NCBI RefSeq assembly: GCF_905163445.1
Contig: NC_053180.1
Location: forward strand, 15,001-79,000
From: Pararge aegeria
Lineage: Eukaryota > Arthropoda > Insecta > Lepidoptera > Nymphalidae
Direction: 5' to 3'
Length of the DNA: 64,000 nucleotides
The position numbers were made by a program, and so were the translations under genes. The notes under the pieces are model-generated. The model searched no databases. It was given only the letters and a program-made list of their open reading frames with translations, and had not been told where the DNA came from. This document shows positions 1 through 9,600 of the stretch, piece after piece (position 1 is the stretch's first letter; each line of letters begins with the position of its first letter).

Positions 1-1291
1 CTCCGAGGCCTCCTTCAAGCCCATTACGGCTTCGCAGAAGGAGGCGACAGTAGACCATCCCTCCTCGCTGCCGAGCATCAGATTGATAACACTTGGCAGC
101 GAGAGGTCACCGTCCAGGAGTGACACCATTGCGTGTCTTTGCGGGGCCCATGACGCGCATACTGCCAAGGTGTGGAGCGCCGTGTCTTCAGGCGCGTCAC
201 ACTCATGGCAGATCGGCGAGGCCTCCCTCCTCGCGATCCCGTGCAGGTATTTACCGAAGCAGCCGTGTCCGGTAAGCACCTGCACGAGGCGATACGTCAG
301 CGCGCCATGGCGCCGCTTCAGCCACCGCTCTAGGTGGGGCCGGATGCCCTCCACCGTCCAGATGCCCGCCACCGGGGACTCGAGGTCTTCTCTCCATCTC
401 TGGACCAGGACCTCCCTTCCGAGGGTACGGAGTCTCCCAATCTCCTCGGGTCCTGGTCTTTCCCCTCGAGTCCTCACACTTGACCGGTAGCGGTGCACCT
501 GTGCAAGCACCTCAGCCTGCAGGTCCCACGGCGGGTCGCCAGCAAGAAGTGTGGATGCCGTCCAAGACACCGTACGGTAGCCCCGGATCGCACGCACCGC
601 GATTACGCGTTGCGGTCTCCGCAGTAGTGTGATATTCTGCGGAGTCAATGCGTGCACCCATACTGGAGCCCCGTACAGCGCCATACTCCTGACGATACCC
701 GCATACAGGCGCCTGCAGGCTGAGTCCGGCCCCCCGATGTTGGGCAAAAGCCCCCCAGAGCGGCTGCCGCTCCGACGAGTCTGGGCGCAAGCAGCTCGAA
801 GTGCCCTTTAAAACTCCACCGTCCGTCCAGGGTGAGGCCCAGGTACTTCATCTGGGCCTTTATTTCCACCTGAACACCCTGGACGGTGATTTGGGCACCT
901 CGTGGTGGACCTCTGCGAGGGCCATGGAAGAGGAGGGCCTCGGTCTTAGGGACCGAAACCCTCAGACCCAAGGCCTGGACCCTCCTTGCCACTAGAGACG
1001 CGCTGACCGTGGCCAGGCGGGACGCCTCCGCAAAGGTGCTCCCGCGTGCCGTGACTAGAGTGTCATCCGCATAGCATAACACCCTTGTCCCCGGCAGCAT
1101 GGGGGCCCGCAGGAGCCAATCGAAGCCGATGTTCCACAACACCGGCCCGAGAACCGATCCCTGCGGGACCCCATTGAGCACCTTCCGCCGCTCTCGTTGC
1201 CCGCCACTCCCCGTCCAGGATATCCACCTATCCTGGAGGTATGACTCCAACAGCCTCCTGAGATACGGAGGCACTTCATGGTACCGAAGTG
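1..1291 (-). pseudogene. R1-clade non-LTR retrotransposon ORF2 fragment, 5'-truncated and frameshifted
   Basis: This is the reverse transcriptase and C-terminal part of a LINE-type ORF2, read from about 1290 down to base 1 and running out of the window. Seen: after an LRYHEVPPYL segment at the truncated end come the RT motif NGVPQGSVLGPVLWNI and the catalytic box YADDT (near 1060-1075), then the thumb-like segment MKYLGLTLDG. The frame is open from about 1290 to 751, then shifts at a run of six C (751-756, plus strand), where one base appears to be missing. It is then open in another frame to base 1. Near 157-210 that frame encodes a CCHC finger beginning CHECDAPEDTALH. Family knowledge: this finger and RT type are usual for R1-clade elements, which include the telomere-specific TRAS and SART families and rDNA-specific R1. 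The endonuclease and ORF1 are absent. The direct junction with AACCT repeats favours a TRAS/SART-like origin, but the family is inferred. The frameshift could also be a homopolymer sequencing error. Confidence 0.85.
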
Positions 1292-1386
1292 AACCTAACC
1301 TAACCTAACCTAACCTAACCTAACCTAACCTAACCTAACCTAACCTAACCTAACCTAACCTAACCTAACCTAACCTAACCTAACCT
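1292..1386. repeat. Telomere-type repeat tract, 19 perfect copies of AACCT (TTAGG on the minus strand)
   Basis: Ninety-five bases of uninterrupted AACCT units lie between the truncated retrotransposon and the first satellite unit. TTAGG is the ancestral insect telomere repeat. The tract takes the place of the three-copy AACCT run found at the same site in every later satellite unit, so it is either interstitial telomeric DNA in which the array was founded or a local expansion of the unit's own motif. It is not a chromosome end, because sequence continues on both sides. Confidence 0.93.
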
Positions 1387-1926
1387 ATCCAAACCTTTTA
1401 AAACTAGTTTGGATTCCTTTAGACCTAAGCCCACCGGCAACTACGACTAACTAAACACTGATCTAGCTATCTGGCTTTCATCAGTGCATCAACAGCAGCA
1501 TAACTAGTATTAAAATAGTAATGAGTTTTTATTAATGCATATATTCACATTAAATCTTGAATCTAAAGTCTAAAGGAATCAAAACTAGATTTAGGTTAGG
1601 TTAGGTTAGAACATGTATATGAGGGGCACTTGGGTTCAGTTCAGTCAAAAATTATATATTATTTTTTACTATTATTTATATTTGAATGAGAATGAAAAAT
1701 AGCAATTATTTTGAATAGTTTTCATAATGAGACAGACGGGTGTGGTAGGGTAAAATCTCCAATTTAAAGTTCCCTTATTGCGTATATGTTATGTGTGTTT
1801 GCATAGTACTTTACTATAATGGTAAGCGGTTCGTGTAACGACCTTGCGCGTCTATATTTAATAATTGTACTGGTACTTGTATAGGATAATTATAAAAGTA
1901 TAGTGTGTGCATCTAATCAACCACCA

Positions 1927-2172
1927 CTGGCACCAGACCCTCAATTCCCTTAAATTTTACCTCGTTAAAATATTTGAAGTGTACTCATTCCGATTACGAG
2001 GCCTCGTAAGAGTCCCGTATCATTATTTTTCGTCACTACCTACCCCTACCTCCCCGTGCCGGGAGGGGGTAATTTGCGCGCCTGCTGCCTTCCTTGGATG
2101 TGGTAGCAGATTCTCAGGCTCCCTCACCGGAATCGAACCCTGATTCCCCGTTACCCGCGACAAACAATGGTA
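1927..2172 (-). pseudogene. Degenerate 18S rRNA fragment, first copy in the array
   Basis: Read on the minus strand, the sequence runs from CTACCAT through GGGTAACGGGGAATC, AGGGTTCGATTCCGG, GAGGGAGCCTGAGAA, CCACATCCAAGGAAGGCAGC, GCGCGCAAATTACC, AGTGACGAAAAATA and GGAATGAGTACACTT to TCTGGTGCCAG. This is the highly conserved 5' domain of eukaryotic 18S rRNA, recognised from memory of that gene. Homology stops exactly where functional 18S continues into the GTGCCAGCAGCCGCGG loop. Departures from the normal rRNA, such as GAGAATCTGC for the usual GAGAAACGGC and a roughly 10-base insertion beside GGGGAGGTAG, show that it is not a functional rRNA part. A 78-codon plus-strand frame over this segment is its antisense shadow. 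Confidence 0.93.
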
Positions 2173-2181
2173 GTCGCAGAA

Positions 2182-2244
2182 ACTCATTGCGATTACGAGA
2201 CCTCGTATCCTTATTTTTCGTCACTACCTCCCCCCCGTGCGGGG
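2182..2244 (-). pseudogene. Second, shorter 18S rRNA piece, first copy in the array
   Basis: On the minus strand this reads from CACGGGGGGGAGGTAG through TGACGAAAAATAAGGATACG to CTCGTAATCGCAATGAGT. It corresponds to an internal part of the larger adjacent 18S fragment and is more diverged. On the minus strand it lies upstream of the larger fragment, so the pair is a tandem partial duplication of one rRNA region, out of rRNA order. It recurs at offset 818-880 of each unit. Confidence 0.82.
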
Positions 2245-2573
2245 TACAGTATTGATATGATATTAAAAAAAAAAAAAAAAAAAAATACCATTAATAAATA
2301 ATATAATAAAAGACCACCACTTTTATAGAGACATAACGCCACTGTGTGGCGCCGCCATCAGACTCCTTAGACTCGGTACTTTGTCGTCGCCGTCACCTTC
2401 GCACCTTCGCCCCATATAGTAGTGGCGCGGCGCGACGGGCCTAATGTGTTAGTGAAAAAAAAAAAAAAAAAATTAAACTTATTGTTATTTTACAATATCT
2501 TCTAATATAAACAAGAGTACTTTGTAGTGGTACGTTTTTTTTTTGTTTTTATTTTTTTTTAAACGGAACCTAA

Positions 2574-2596
2574 GTGCCCGGCCGCAGGCCGGACAC
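2574..2596. other. GC-rich hairpin near the unit end
   Basis: GTG-C-CCGGCC-GCA-GGCCGG-A-CAC forms a stem of 6 plus 3 pairs with one internal mismatch. That mismatched base is one of the commonest variable positions in the array (A or T). It occurs once per unit, about 10 bases before the next inverted-repeat segment. Confidence 0.6.
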
Positions 2597-2606
2597 CCGT
2601 CTTATT

Positions 2607-2858
2607 CATGTTCTAACCTAACCTAACCTATCCAAACCTTTTAAAACTAGTTTGGATTCCTTTAGACCTAAGCCCACCGGCAACTACGACTAACTAAACA
2701 CTGATCTAGCTATCTGGCTTTCATCAGTGCATCAACAGCAGCATAACTAGTATTAAAATAGTAATGAGTTTTTATTAATGCATATATTCACATTAAATCT
2801 TGAATCTAAAGTCTAAAGGAATCAAAACTAGATTTAGGTTAGGTTAGGTTAGAACATG
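2607..2858. mobile_element. 252-bp inverted-repeat (foldback/MITE-like) segment within each satellite unit
   Basis: The ends are perfect 24-bp inverted repeats: 2607-2630 reads CATGTTCT followed by three AACCT copies and A, and 2835-2858 is its exact reverse complement ending AGAACATG. Inside them a second, imperfect inverted pair follows: CTAGTTTGGATTCCTTTAGA near 2647-2666, matched by the complement of TCTAAAGGAATCAAAACTAG near 2813-2832. The arms are therefore roughly 60 bases around a loop of about 150 bases. There is no open frame. No convincing target-site duplication is visible, so a DNA transposon origin is possible but unproven. The alternative is a foldback structure made within the satellite. 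It recurs at offset 0-251 of every complete unit. Confidence 0.7.
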
Positions 2859-3169
2859 TATATGAGGGGCACTTGGGTTCAGTTCAGTCAAAAATTATAT
2901 ATTATTTTTTACTATTATTTATATTTGAATGAGAATGAAAAATAGCAATTATTTTGAATAGTTTTCAAAATGAGACAGACGGGTGTGGTAGGGTAAAATC
3001 TCCAATTTAAAGTTCCCTTATTGCGTATATGTTATGTGTGTTTGCATAGTACTTTACTATAATGGTAAGCGGTTCGTGTAACGACCTTACGCGTCTATAT
3101 TTAATAATTGTACTGGTACTTGTATAGGATAATTATAAAAGTATAGTGTGTGCATCTAATCAACCACCA

Positions 3170-3415
3170 CTGGCACCAGACCCTCAATGCCCTTAAATTT
3201 TACCTCGTTAAAATATTTGAAGTGTACTCATTCCGATTACGAGGCCTCGTAAGAGTCCCGTATCATTATTTTTCGTCACTACCTACCCCTACCTCCCCGT
3301 GCCGGGAGGGGGTAATTTGCGCGCCTGCTGCCTTCCTTGGATGTGGTAGCAGATTCTCAGGCTCCCTCACCGGAATCGAACCCTGATTCCCCGTTACCCG
3401 CGACAAACAATGGTA
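3170..3415 (-). pseudogene. Degenerate 18S rRNA fragment, reference copy for the complete units
   Basis: Same segment as at 1927-2172, with TCAATGCCC at the GTGCCAG-proximal end as in all later copies. Equivalent copies sit at offset 563-808 of each unit, making 46 in the window including a final truncated one at 57127-57368. Protein-level variants in the antisense shadow frame are rare (single changes near 43747 and 45055), which reflects DNA homogenisation and not coding constraint. Confidence 0.93.
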
Positions 3416-3424
3416 GTCGCAGAA

Positions 3425-3487
3425 ACTCATTGCGATTACGAGACCTCGTATCCTTATTTTTCGTCACTACCTCCCCCCCGTGCGGGG
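3425..3487 (-). pseudogene. Second 18S rRNA piece, reference copy for the complete units
   Basis: Same partial duplicate of the 18S GAGGTAGTGACGAAAAATA region as at 2182-2244. It is separated from the larger 18S fragment by only about 9 bases. Confidence 0.82.
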
Positions 3488-3540
3488 TACAGTATTGATA
3501 TGATATTAAAAAAATACCATTAATAAATAATATAATAAAA

Positions 3541-3697
3541 GACCACCACTTTTATAGAGACATAACGCCACTGTGTGGCGCCGCCATCAGACTCCTTAGA
3601 CTCGGTACTTTGTCGTCGCCGTCACCTTCGCACCTTCGCCCCATATAGTAGTGGCGCGGCGCGACGGGCCTAATGTGTTAGTGAAAAAAAAAAAAAA
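3541..3697 (+). repeat. GC-rich block ending in poly(A), present in each unit
   Basis: A block of about 143 bases, markedly richer in G+C than its surroundings, ends in GTGTTAGTG followed by A14 (A15 in most units, A18 in the edge unit). It contains a perfect small hairpin, CGCCAC-TGT-GTGGCG (2337-2351 in the first unit), and CG-rich strings such as GTGGCGCGGCGCGACGGG. A 3' poly(A) run on an otherwise non-A-rich block resembles a retroposed RNA such as a SINE or truncated LINE end. No target-site duplication, tRNA-like promoter boxes or known family were recognised, so the origin is an inference. Confidence 0.5.
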
Positions 3698-6600
3698 TTA
3701 AACTTATTGTTATTTTACAATATCTTCTAATATATAAGCAAGAGTACTTTGTAGTGGTACGTTTTTTTTTTGTTTTTATTTTTTTTAAACGGAACCTAAG
3801 TGCCCGGCCGCAGGCCGGTCACCCGTCTTATTCATGTTCTAACCTAACCTAACCTATCCAAACCTTTTAAAACTAGTTTGGATTCCTTTAGACCTAAGCC
3901 CACCGGCAACTACGACTAACTAAACACTGATCTAGCTATCTGGCTTTCATCAGTGCATCAACAGCAGCATAACTAGTATTAAAATAGTAATGAGTTTTTA
4001 TTAATGCATATATTCACATTAAATCTTGAATCTAAAGTCTAAAGGAATCAAAACTAGATTTAGGTTAGGTTAGGTTAGAACATGTATATGAGGGGCACTT
4101 GGGTTCAGTTCAGTCAAAAATTATATATTATTTTTTACTATTATTTATATTTGAATGAGAATGAAAAATAGCAATTATTTTGAATAGTTTTCAAAATGAG
4201 ACAGACGGGTGTGGTAGGGTAAAATCTCCAATTTAAAGTTCCCTTATTGCGTATATGTTATGTGTGTTTGCATAGTACTTTACTATAATGGTAAGCGGTT
4301 CGTGTAACGACCTTGCGCGTCTATATTTAATAATTGTACTGGTACTTGTATAGGATAATTATAAAAGTATAGTGTGTGCATCTAATCAACCACCACTGGC
4401 ACCAGACCCTCAATGCCCTTAAATTTTACCTCGTTAAAATATTTGAAGTGTACTCATTCCGATTACGAGGCCTCGTAAGAGTCCCGTATCATTATTTTTC
4501 GTCACTACCTACCCCTACCTCCCCGTGCCGGGAGGGGGTAATTTGCGCGCCTGCTGCCTTCCTTGGATGTGGTAGCAGATTCTCAGGCTCCCTCACCGGA
4601 ATCGAACCCTGATTCCCCGTTACCCGCGACAAACAATGGTAGTCGCAGAAACTCATTGCGATTACGAGACCTCGTATCCTTATTTTTCGTCACTACCTCC
4701 CCCCCGTGCGGGGTACAGTATTGATATGATATTAAAAAAATACCATTAATAAATAATATAATAAAAGACCACCACTTTTATAGAGACATAACGCCACTGT
4801 GTGGCGCCGCCATCAGACTCCTTAGACTCGGTACTTTGTCGTCGCCGTCACCTTCGCACCTTCGCCCCATATAGTAGTGGCGCGGCGCGACGGGCCTAAT
4901 GTGTTAGTGAAAAAAAAAAAAAAATTAAACTTATTGTTATTTTACAATATCTTCTAATATATAAGCAAGAGTACTTTGTAGTGGTACGTTTTTTTTTTGT
5001 TTTTATTTTTTTTAAACGGAACCTAAGTGCCCGGCCGCAGGCCGGACACCCGTCTTATTCATGTTCTAACCTAACCTAACCTATCCAAACCTTTTAAAAC
5101 TAGTTTGGATTCCTTTAGACCTAAGCCCACCGGCAACTACGACTAACTAAACACTGATCTAGCTATCTGGCTTTCATCAGTGCATCAACAGCAGCATAAC
5201 TAGTATTAAAATAGTAATGAGTTTTTATTAATGCATATATTCACATTAAATCTTGAATCTAAAGTCTAAAGGAATCAAAACTAGATTTAGGTTAGGTTAG
5301 GTTAGAACATGTATATGAGGGGCACTTGGGTTCAGTTCAGTCAAAAATTATATATTATTTTTTACTATTATTTATATTTGAATGAGAATGAAAAATAGCA
5401 ATTATTTTGAATAGTTTTCAAAATGAGACAGACGGGTGTGGTAGGGTAAAATCTCCAATTTAAAGTTCCCTTATTGCGTATATGTTATGTGTGTTTGCAT
5501 AGTACTTTACTATAATGGTAAGCGGTTCGTGTAACGACCTTGCGCGTCTATATTTAATAATTGTACTGGTACTTGTATAGGATAATTATAAAAGTATAGT
5601 GTGTGCATCTAATCAACCACCACTGGCACCAGACCCTCAATGCCCTTAAATTTTACCTCGTTAAAATATTTGAAGTGTACTCATTCCGATTACGAGGCCT
5701 CGTAAGAGTCCCGTATCATTATTTTTCGTCACTACCTACCCCTACCTCCCCGTGCCGGGAGGGGGTAATTTGCGCGCCTGCTGCCTTCCTTGGATGTGGT
5801 AGCAGATTCTCAGGCTCCCTCACCGGAATCGAACCCTGATTCCCCGTTACCCGCGACAAACAATGGTAGTCGCAGAAACTCATTGCGATTACGAGACCTC
5901 GTATCCTTATTTTTCGTCACTACCTCCCCCCCGTGCGGGGTACAGTATTGATATGATATTAAAAAAATACCATTAATAAATAATATAATAAAAGACCACC
6001 ACTTTTATAGAGACATAACGCCACTGTGTGGCGCCGCCATCAGACTCCTTAGACTCGGTACTTTGTCGTCGCCGTCACCTTCGCACCTTCGCCCCATATA
6101 GTAGTGGCGCGGCGCGACGGGCCTAATGTGTTAGTGAAAAAAAAAAAAAAATTAAACTTATTGTTATTTTACAATATCTTCTAATATAAACAAGAGTACT
6201 TTGTAGTGGTACGTTTTTTTTTTGTTTTTATTTTTTTTAAACGGAACCTAAGTGCCCGGCCGCAGGCCGGACACCCGTCTTATTCATGTTCTAACCTAAC
6301 CTAACCTATCCAAACCTTTTAAAACTAGTTTGGATTCCTTTAGACCTAAGCCCACCGGCAACTACGACTAACTAAACACTGATCTAGCTATCTGGCTTTC
6401 ATCAGTGCATCAACAGCAGCATAACTAGTATTAAAATAGTAATGAGTTTTTATTAATGCATATATTCACATTAAATCTTGAATCTAAAGTCTAAAGGAAT
6501 CAAAACTAGATTTAGGTTAGGTTAGGTTAGAACATGTATATGAGGGGCACTTGGGTTCAGTTCAGTCAAAAATTATATATTATTTTTTACTATTATTTAT

Positions 6601-9600
6601 ATTTGAATGAGAATGAAAAATAGCAATTATTTTGAATAGTTTTCAAAATGAGACAGACGGGTGTGGTAGGGTAAAATCTCCAATTTAAAGTTCCCTTATT
6701 GCGTATATGTTATGTGTGTTTGCATAGTACTTTACTATAATGGTAAGCGGTTCGTGTAACGACCTTGCGCGTCTATATTTAATAATTGTACTGGTACTTG
6801 TATAGGATAATTATAAAAGTATAGTGTGTGCATCTAATCAACCACCACTGGCACCAGACCCTCAATGCCCTTAAATTTTACCTCGTTAAAATATTTGAAG
6901 TGTACTCATTCCGATTACGAGGCCTCGTAAGAGTCCCGTATCATTATTTTTCGTCACTACCTACCCCTACCTCCCCGTGCCGGGAGGGGGTAATTTGCGC
7001 GCCTGCTGCCTTCCTTGGATGTGGTAGCAGATTCTCAGGCTCCCTCACCGGAATCGAACCCTGATTCCCCGTTACCCGCGACAAACAATGGTAGTCGCAG
7101 AAACTCATTGCGATTACGAGACCTCGTATCCTTATTTTTCGTCACTACCTCCCCCCCGTGCGGGGTACAGTATTGATATGATATTAAAAAAATACCATTA
7201 ATAAATAATATAATAAAAGACCACCACTTTTATAGAGACATAACGCCACTGTGTGGCGCCGCCATCAGACTCCTTAGACTCGGTACTTTGTCGTCGCCGT
7301 CACCTTCGCACCTTCGCCCCATATAGTAGTGGCGCGGCGCGACGGGCCTAATGTGTTAGTGAAAAAAAAAAAAAAATTAAACTTATTGTTATTTTACAAT
7401 ATCTTCTAATATATAAGCAAGAGTACTTTGTAGTGGTACGTTTTTTTTTTGTTTTTATTTTTTTTAAACGGAACCTAAGTGCCCGGCCGCAGGCCGGACA
7501 CCCGTCTTATTCATGTTCTAACCTAACCTAACCTATCCAAACCTTTTAAAACTAGTTTGGATTCCTTTAGACCTAAGCCCACCGGCAACTACGACTAACT
7601 AAACACTGATCTAGCTATCTGGCTTTCATCAGTGCATCAACAGCAGCATAACTAGTATTAAAATAGTAATGAGTTTTTATTAATGCATATATTCACATTA
7701 AATCTTGAATCTAAAGTCTAAAGGAATCAAAACTAGATTTAGGTTAGGTTAGGTTAGAACATGTATATGAGGGGCACTTGGGTTCAGTTCAGTCAAAAAT
7801 TATATATTATTTTTTACTATTATTTATATTTGAATGAGAATGAAAAATAGCAATTATTTTGAATAGTTTTCAAAATGAGACAGACGGGCGTGGTAGGGTA
7901 AAATCTCCAATTTAAAGTTCCCTTATTGCGTATATGTTATGTGTGTTTGCATAGTACTTTACTATAATGGTAAGCGGTTCGTGTAACGACCTTGCGCGTC
8001 TATATTTAATAATTGTACTGGTACTTGTATAGGATAATTATAAAAGTATAGTGTGTGCATCTAATCAACCACCACTGGCACCAGACCCTCAATGCCCTTA
8101 AATTTTACCTCGTTAAAATATTTGAAGTGTACTCATTCCGATTACGAGGCCTCGTAAGAGTCCCGTATCATTATTTTTCGTCACTACCTACCCCTACCTC
8201 CCCGTGCCGGGAGGGGGTAATTTGCGCGCCTGCTGCCTTCCTTGGATGTGGTAGCAGATTCTCAGGCTCCCTCACCGGAATCGAACCCTGATTCCCCGTT
8301 ACCCGCGACAAACAATGGTAGTCGCAGAAACTCATTGCGATTACGAGACCTCGTATCCTTATTTTTCGTCACTACCTCCCCCCCGTGCGGGGTACAGTAT
8401 TGATATGATATTAAAAAAATACCATTAATAAATAATATAATAAAAGACCACCACTTTTATAGAGACATAACGCCACTGTGTGGCGCCGCCATCAGACTCC
8501 TTAGACTCGGTACTTTGTCGTCGCCGTCACCTTCGCACCTTCGCCCCATATAGTAGTGGCGCGGCGCGACGGGCCTAATGTGTTAGTGAAAAAAAAAAAA
8601 AAATTAAACTTATTGTTATTTTACAATATCTTCTAATATATAAGCAAGAGTACTTTGTAGTGGTACGTTTTTTTTTTGTTTTTATTTTTTTTAAACGGAA
8701 CCTAAGTGCCCGGCCGCAGGCCGGACACCCGTCTTATTCATGTTCTAACCTAACCTAACCTATCCAAACCTTTTAAAACTAGTTTGGATTCCTTTAGACC
8801 TAAGCCCACCGGCAACTACGACTAACTAAACACTGATCTAGCTATCTGGCTTTCATCAGTGCATCAACAGCAGCATAACTAGTATTAAAATAGTAATGAG
8901 TTTTTATTAATGCATATATTCACATTAAATCTTGAATCTAAAGTCTAAAGGAATCAAAACTAGATTTAGGTTAGGTTAGGTTAGAACATGTATATGAGGG
9001 GCACTTGGGTTCAGTTCAGTCAAAAATTATATATTATTTTTTACTATTATTTATATTTGAATGAGAATGAAAAATAGCAATTATTTTGAATAGTTTTCAA
9101 AATGAGACAGACGGGTGTGGTAGGGTAAAATCTCCAATTTAAAGTTCCCTTATTGCGTATATGTTATGTGTGTTTGCATAGTACTTTACTATAATGGTAA
9201 GCGGTTCGTGTAACGACCTTGCGCGTCTATATTTAATAATTGTACTGGTACTTGTATAGGATAATTATAAAAGTATAGTGTGTGCATCTAATCAACCACC
9301 ACTGGCACCAGACCCTCAATGCCCTTAAATTTTACCTCGTTAAAATATTTGAAGTGTACTCATTCCGATTACGAGGCCTCGTAAGAGTCCCGTATCATTA
9401 TTTTTCGTCACTACCTACCCCTACCTCCCCGTGCCGGGAGGGGGTAATTTGCGCGCCTGCTGCCTTCCTTGGATGTGGTAGCAGATTCTCAGGCTCCCTC
9501 ACCGGAATCGAACCCTGATTCCCCGTTACCCGCGACAAACAATGGTAGTCGCAGAAACTCATTGCGATTACGAGACCTCGTATCCTTATTTTTCGTCACT

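Larger units (their letters stand above)
1387..2606. repeat. Left-edge satellite unit, diverged, fused to the telomere-type tract
   Basis: The first unit lacks the left CATGTTCT end of the inverted repeat and begins instead in the long AACCT tract. It differs from the later units by an A21 run at 2265-2285 (A7 elsewhere), an A18 run at 2455-2472 (A14-A15 elsewhere), one extra T in the T run near 2560, the short TATAAACAAG allele, and two substitutions in or near the 18S-derived part (TCATAATGAG near 1725 and TCAATTCCCT near 1943). These length changes account exactly for the 1243-bp spacing to the next copy. Greater divergence at an array edge is expected, because edge copies are homogenised less. 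Confidence 0.9.
2607..3832. repeat. First complete satellite unit (reference copy, 1226 bp)
   Basis: This copy serves as the map for all others. 2607-2858 is the inverted-repeat segment. 2859-3169 is AT-rich with no recognisable feature. 3170-3415 is the antisense 18S fragment and 3425-3487 the second 18S piece. 3488-3540 is AT-rich and includes an A7 run. 3541-3697 is a GC-rich block ending in A14. 3698-3832 is an AT-rich tail with T10 and T8 runs and a GC hairpin. Private features are A14 instead of A15 and CCTTACGCG where the others read CCTTGCGCG (near 3088). Confidence 0.95.

Noticed and set aside
83..490. Plus-strand frames in the first 1.3 kb (for example 83-490, 801-995, 1099-1308)
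   Set aside because: They are shadows opposite the GC-rich minus-strand reverse transcriptase fragment and carry no recognisable domain.
1292..1386. True chromosome end (telomere)
   Set aside because: The tract is only 95 bp and is flanked on both sides by other sequence, so it is interstitial or junctional.
1907..2143. A 78-aa protein gene repeated through the array
   Set aside because: It is antisense to an 18S rRNA fragment and begins with GTG. Its conservation reflects tandem amplification of the DNA.
2120..2160. tRNA-like T-arm (GGGTTCGATTCC on the minus strand)
   Set aside because: The string belongs to the 18S motif GGGGAATCAGGGTTCGATTC. There is no acceptor stem, anticodon arm or D arm around it.
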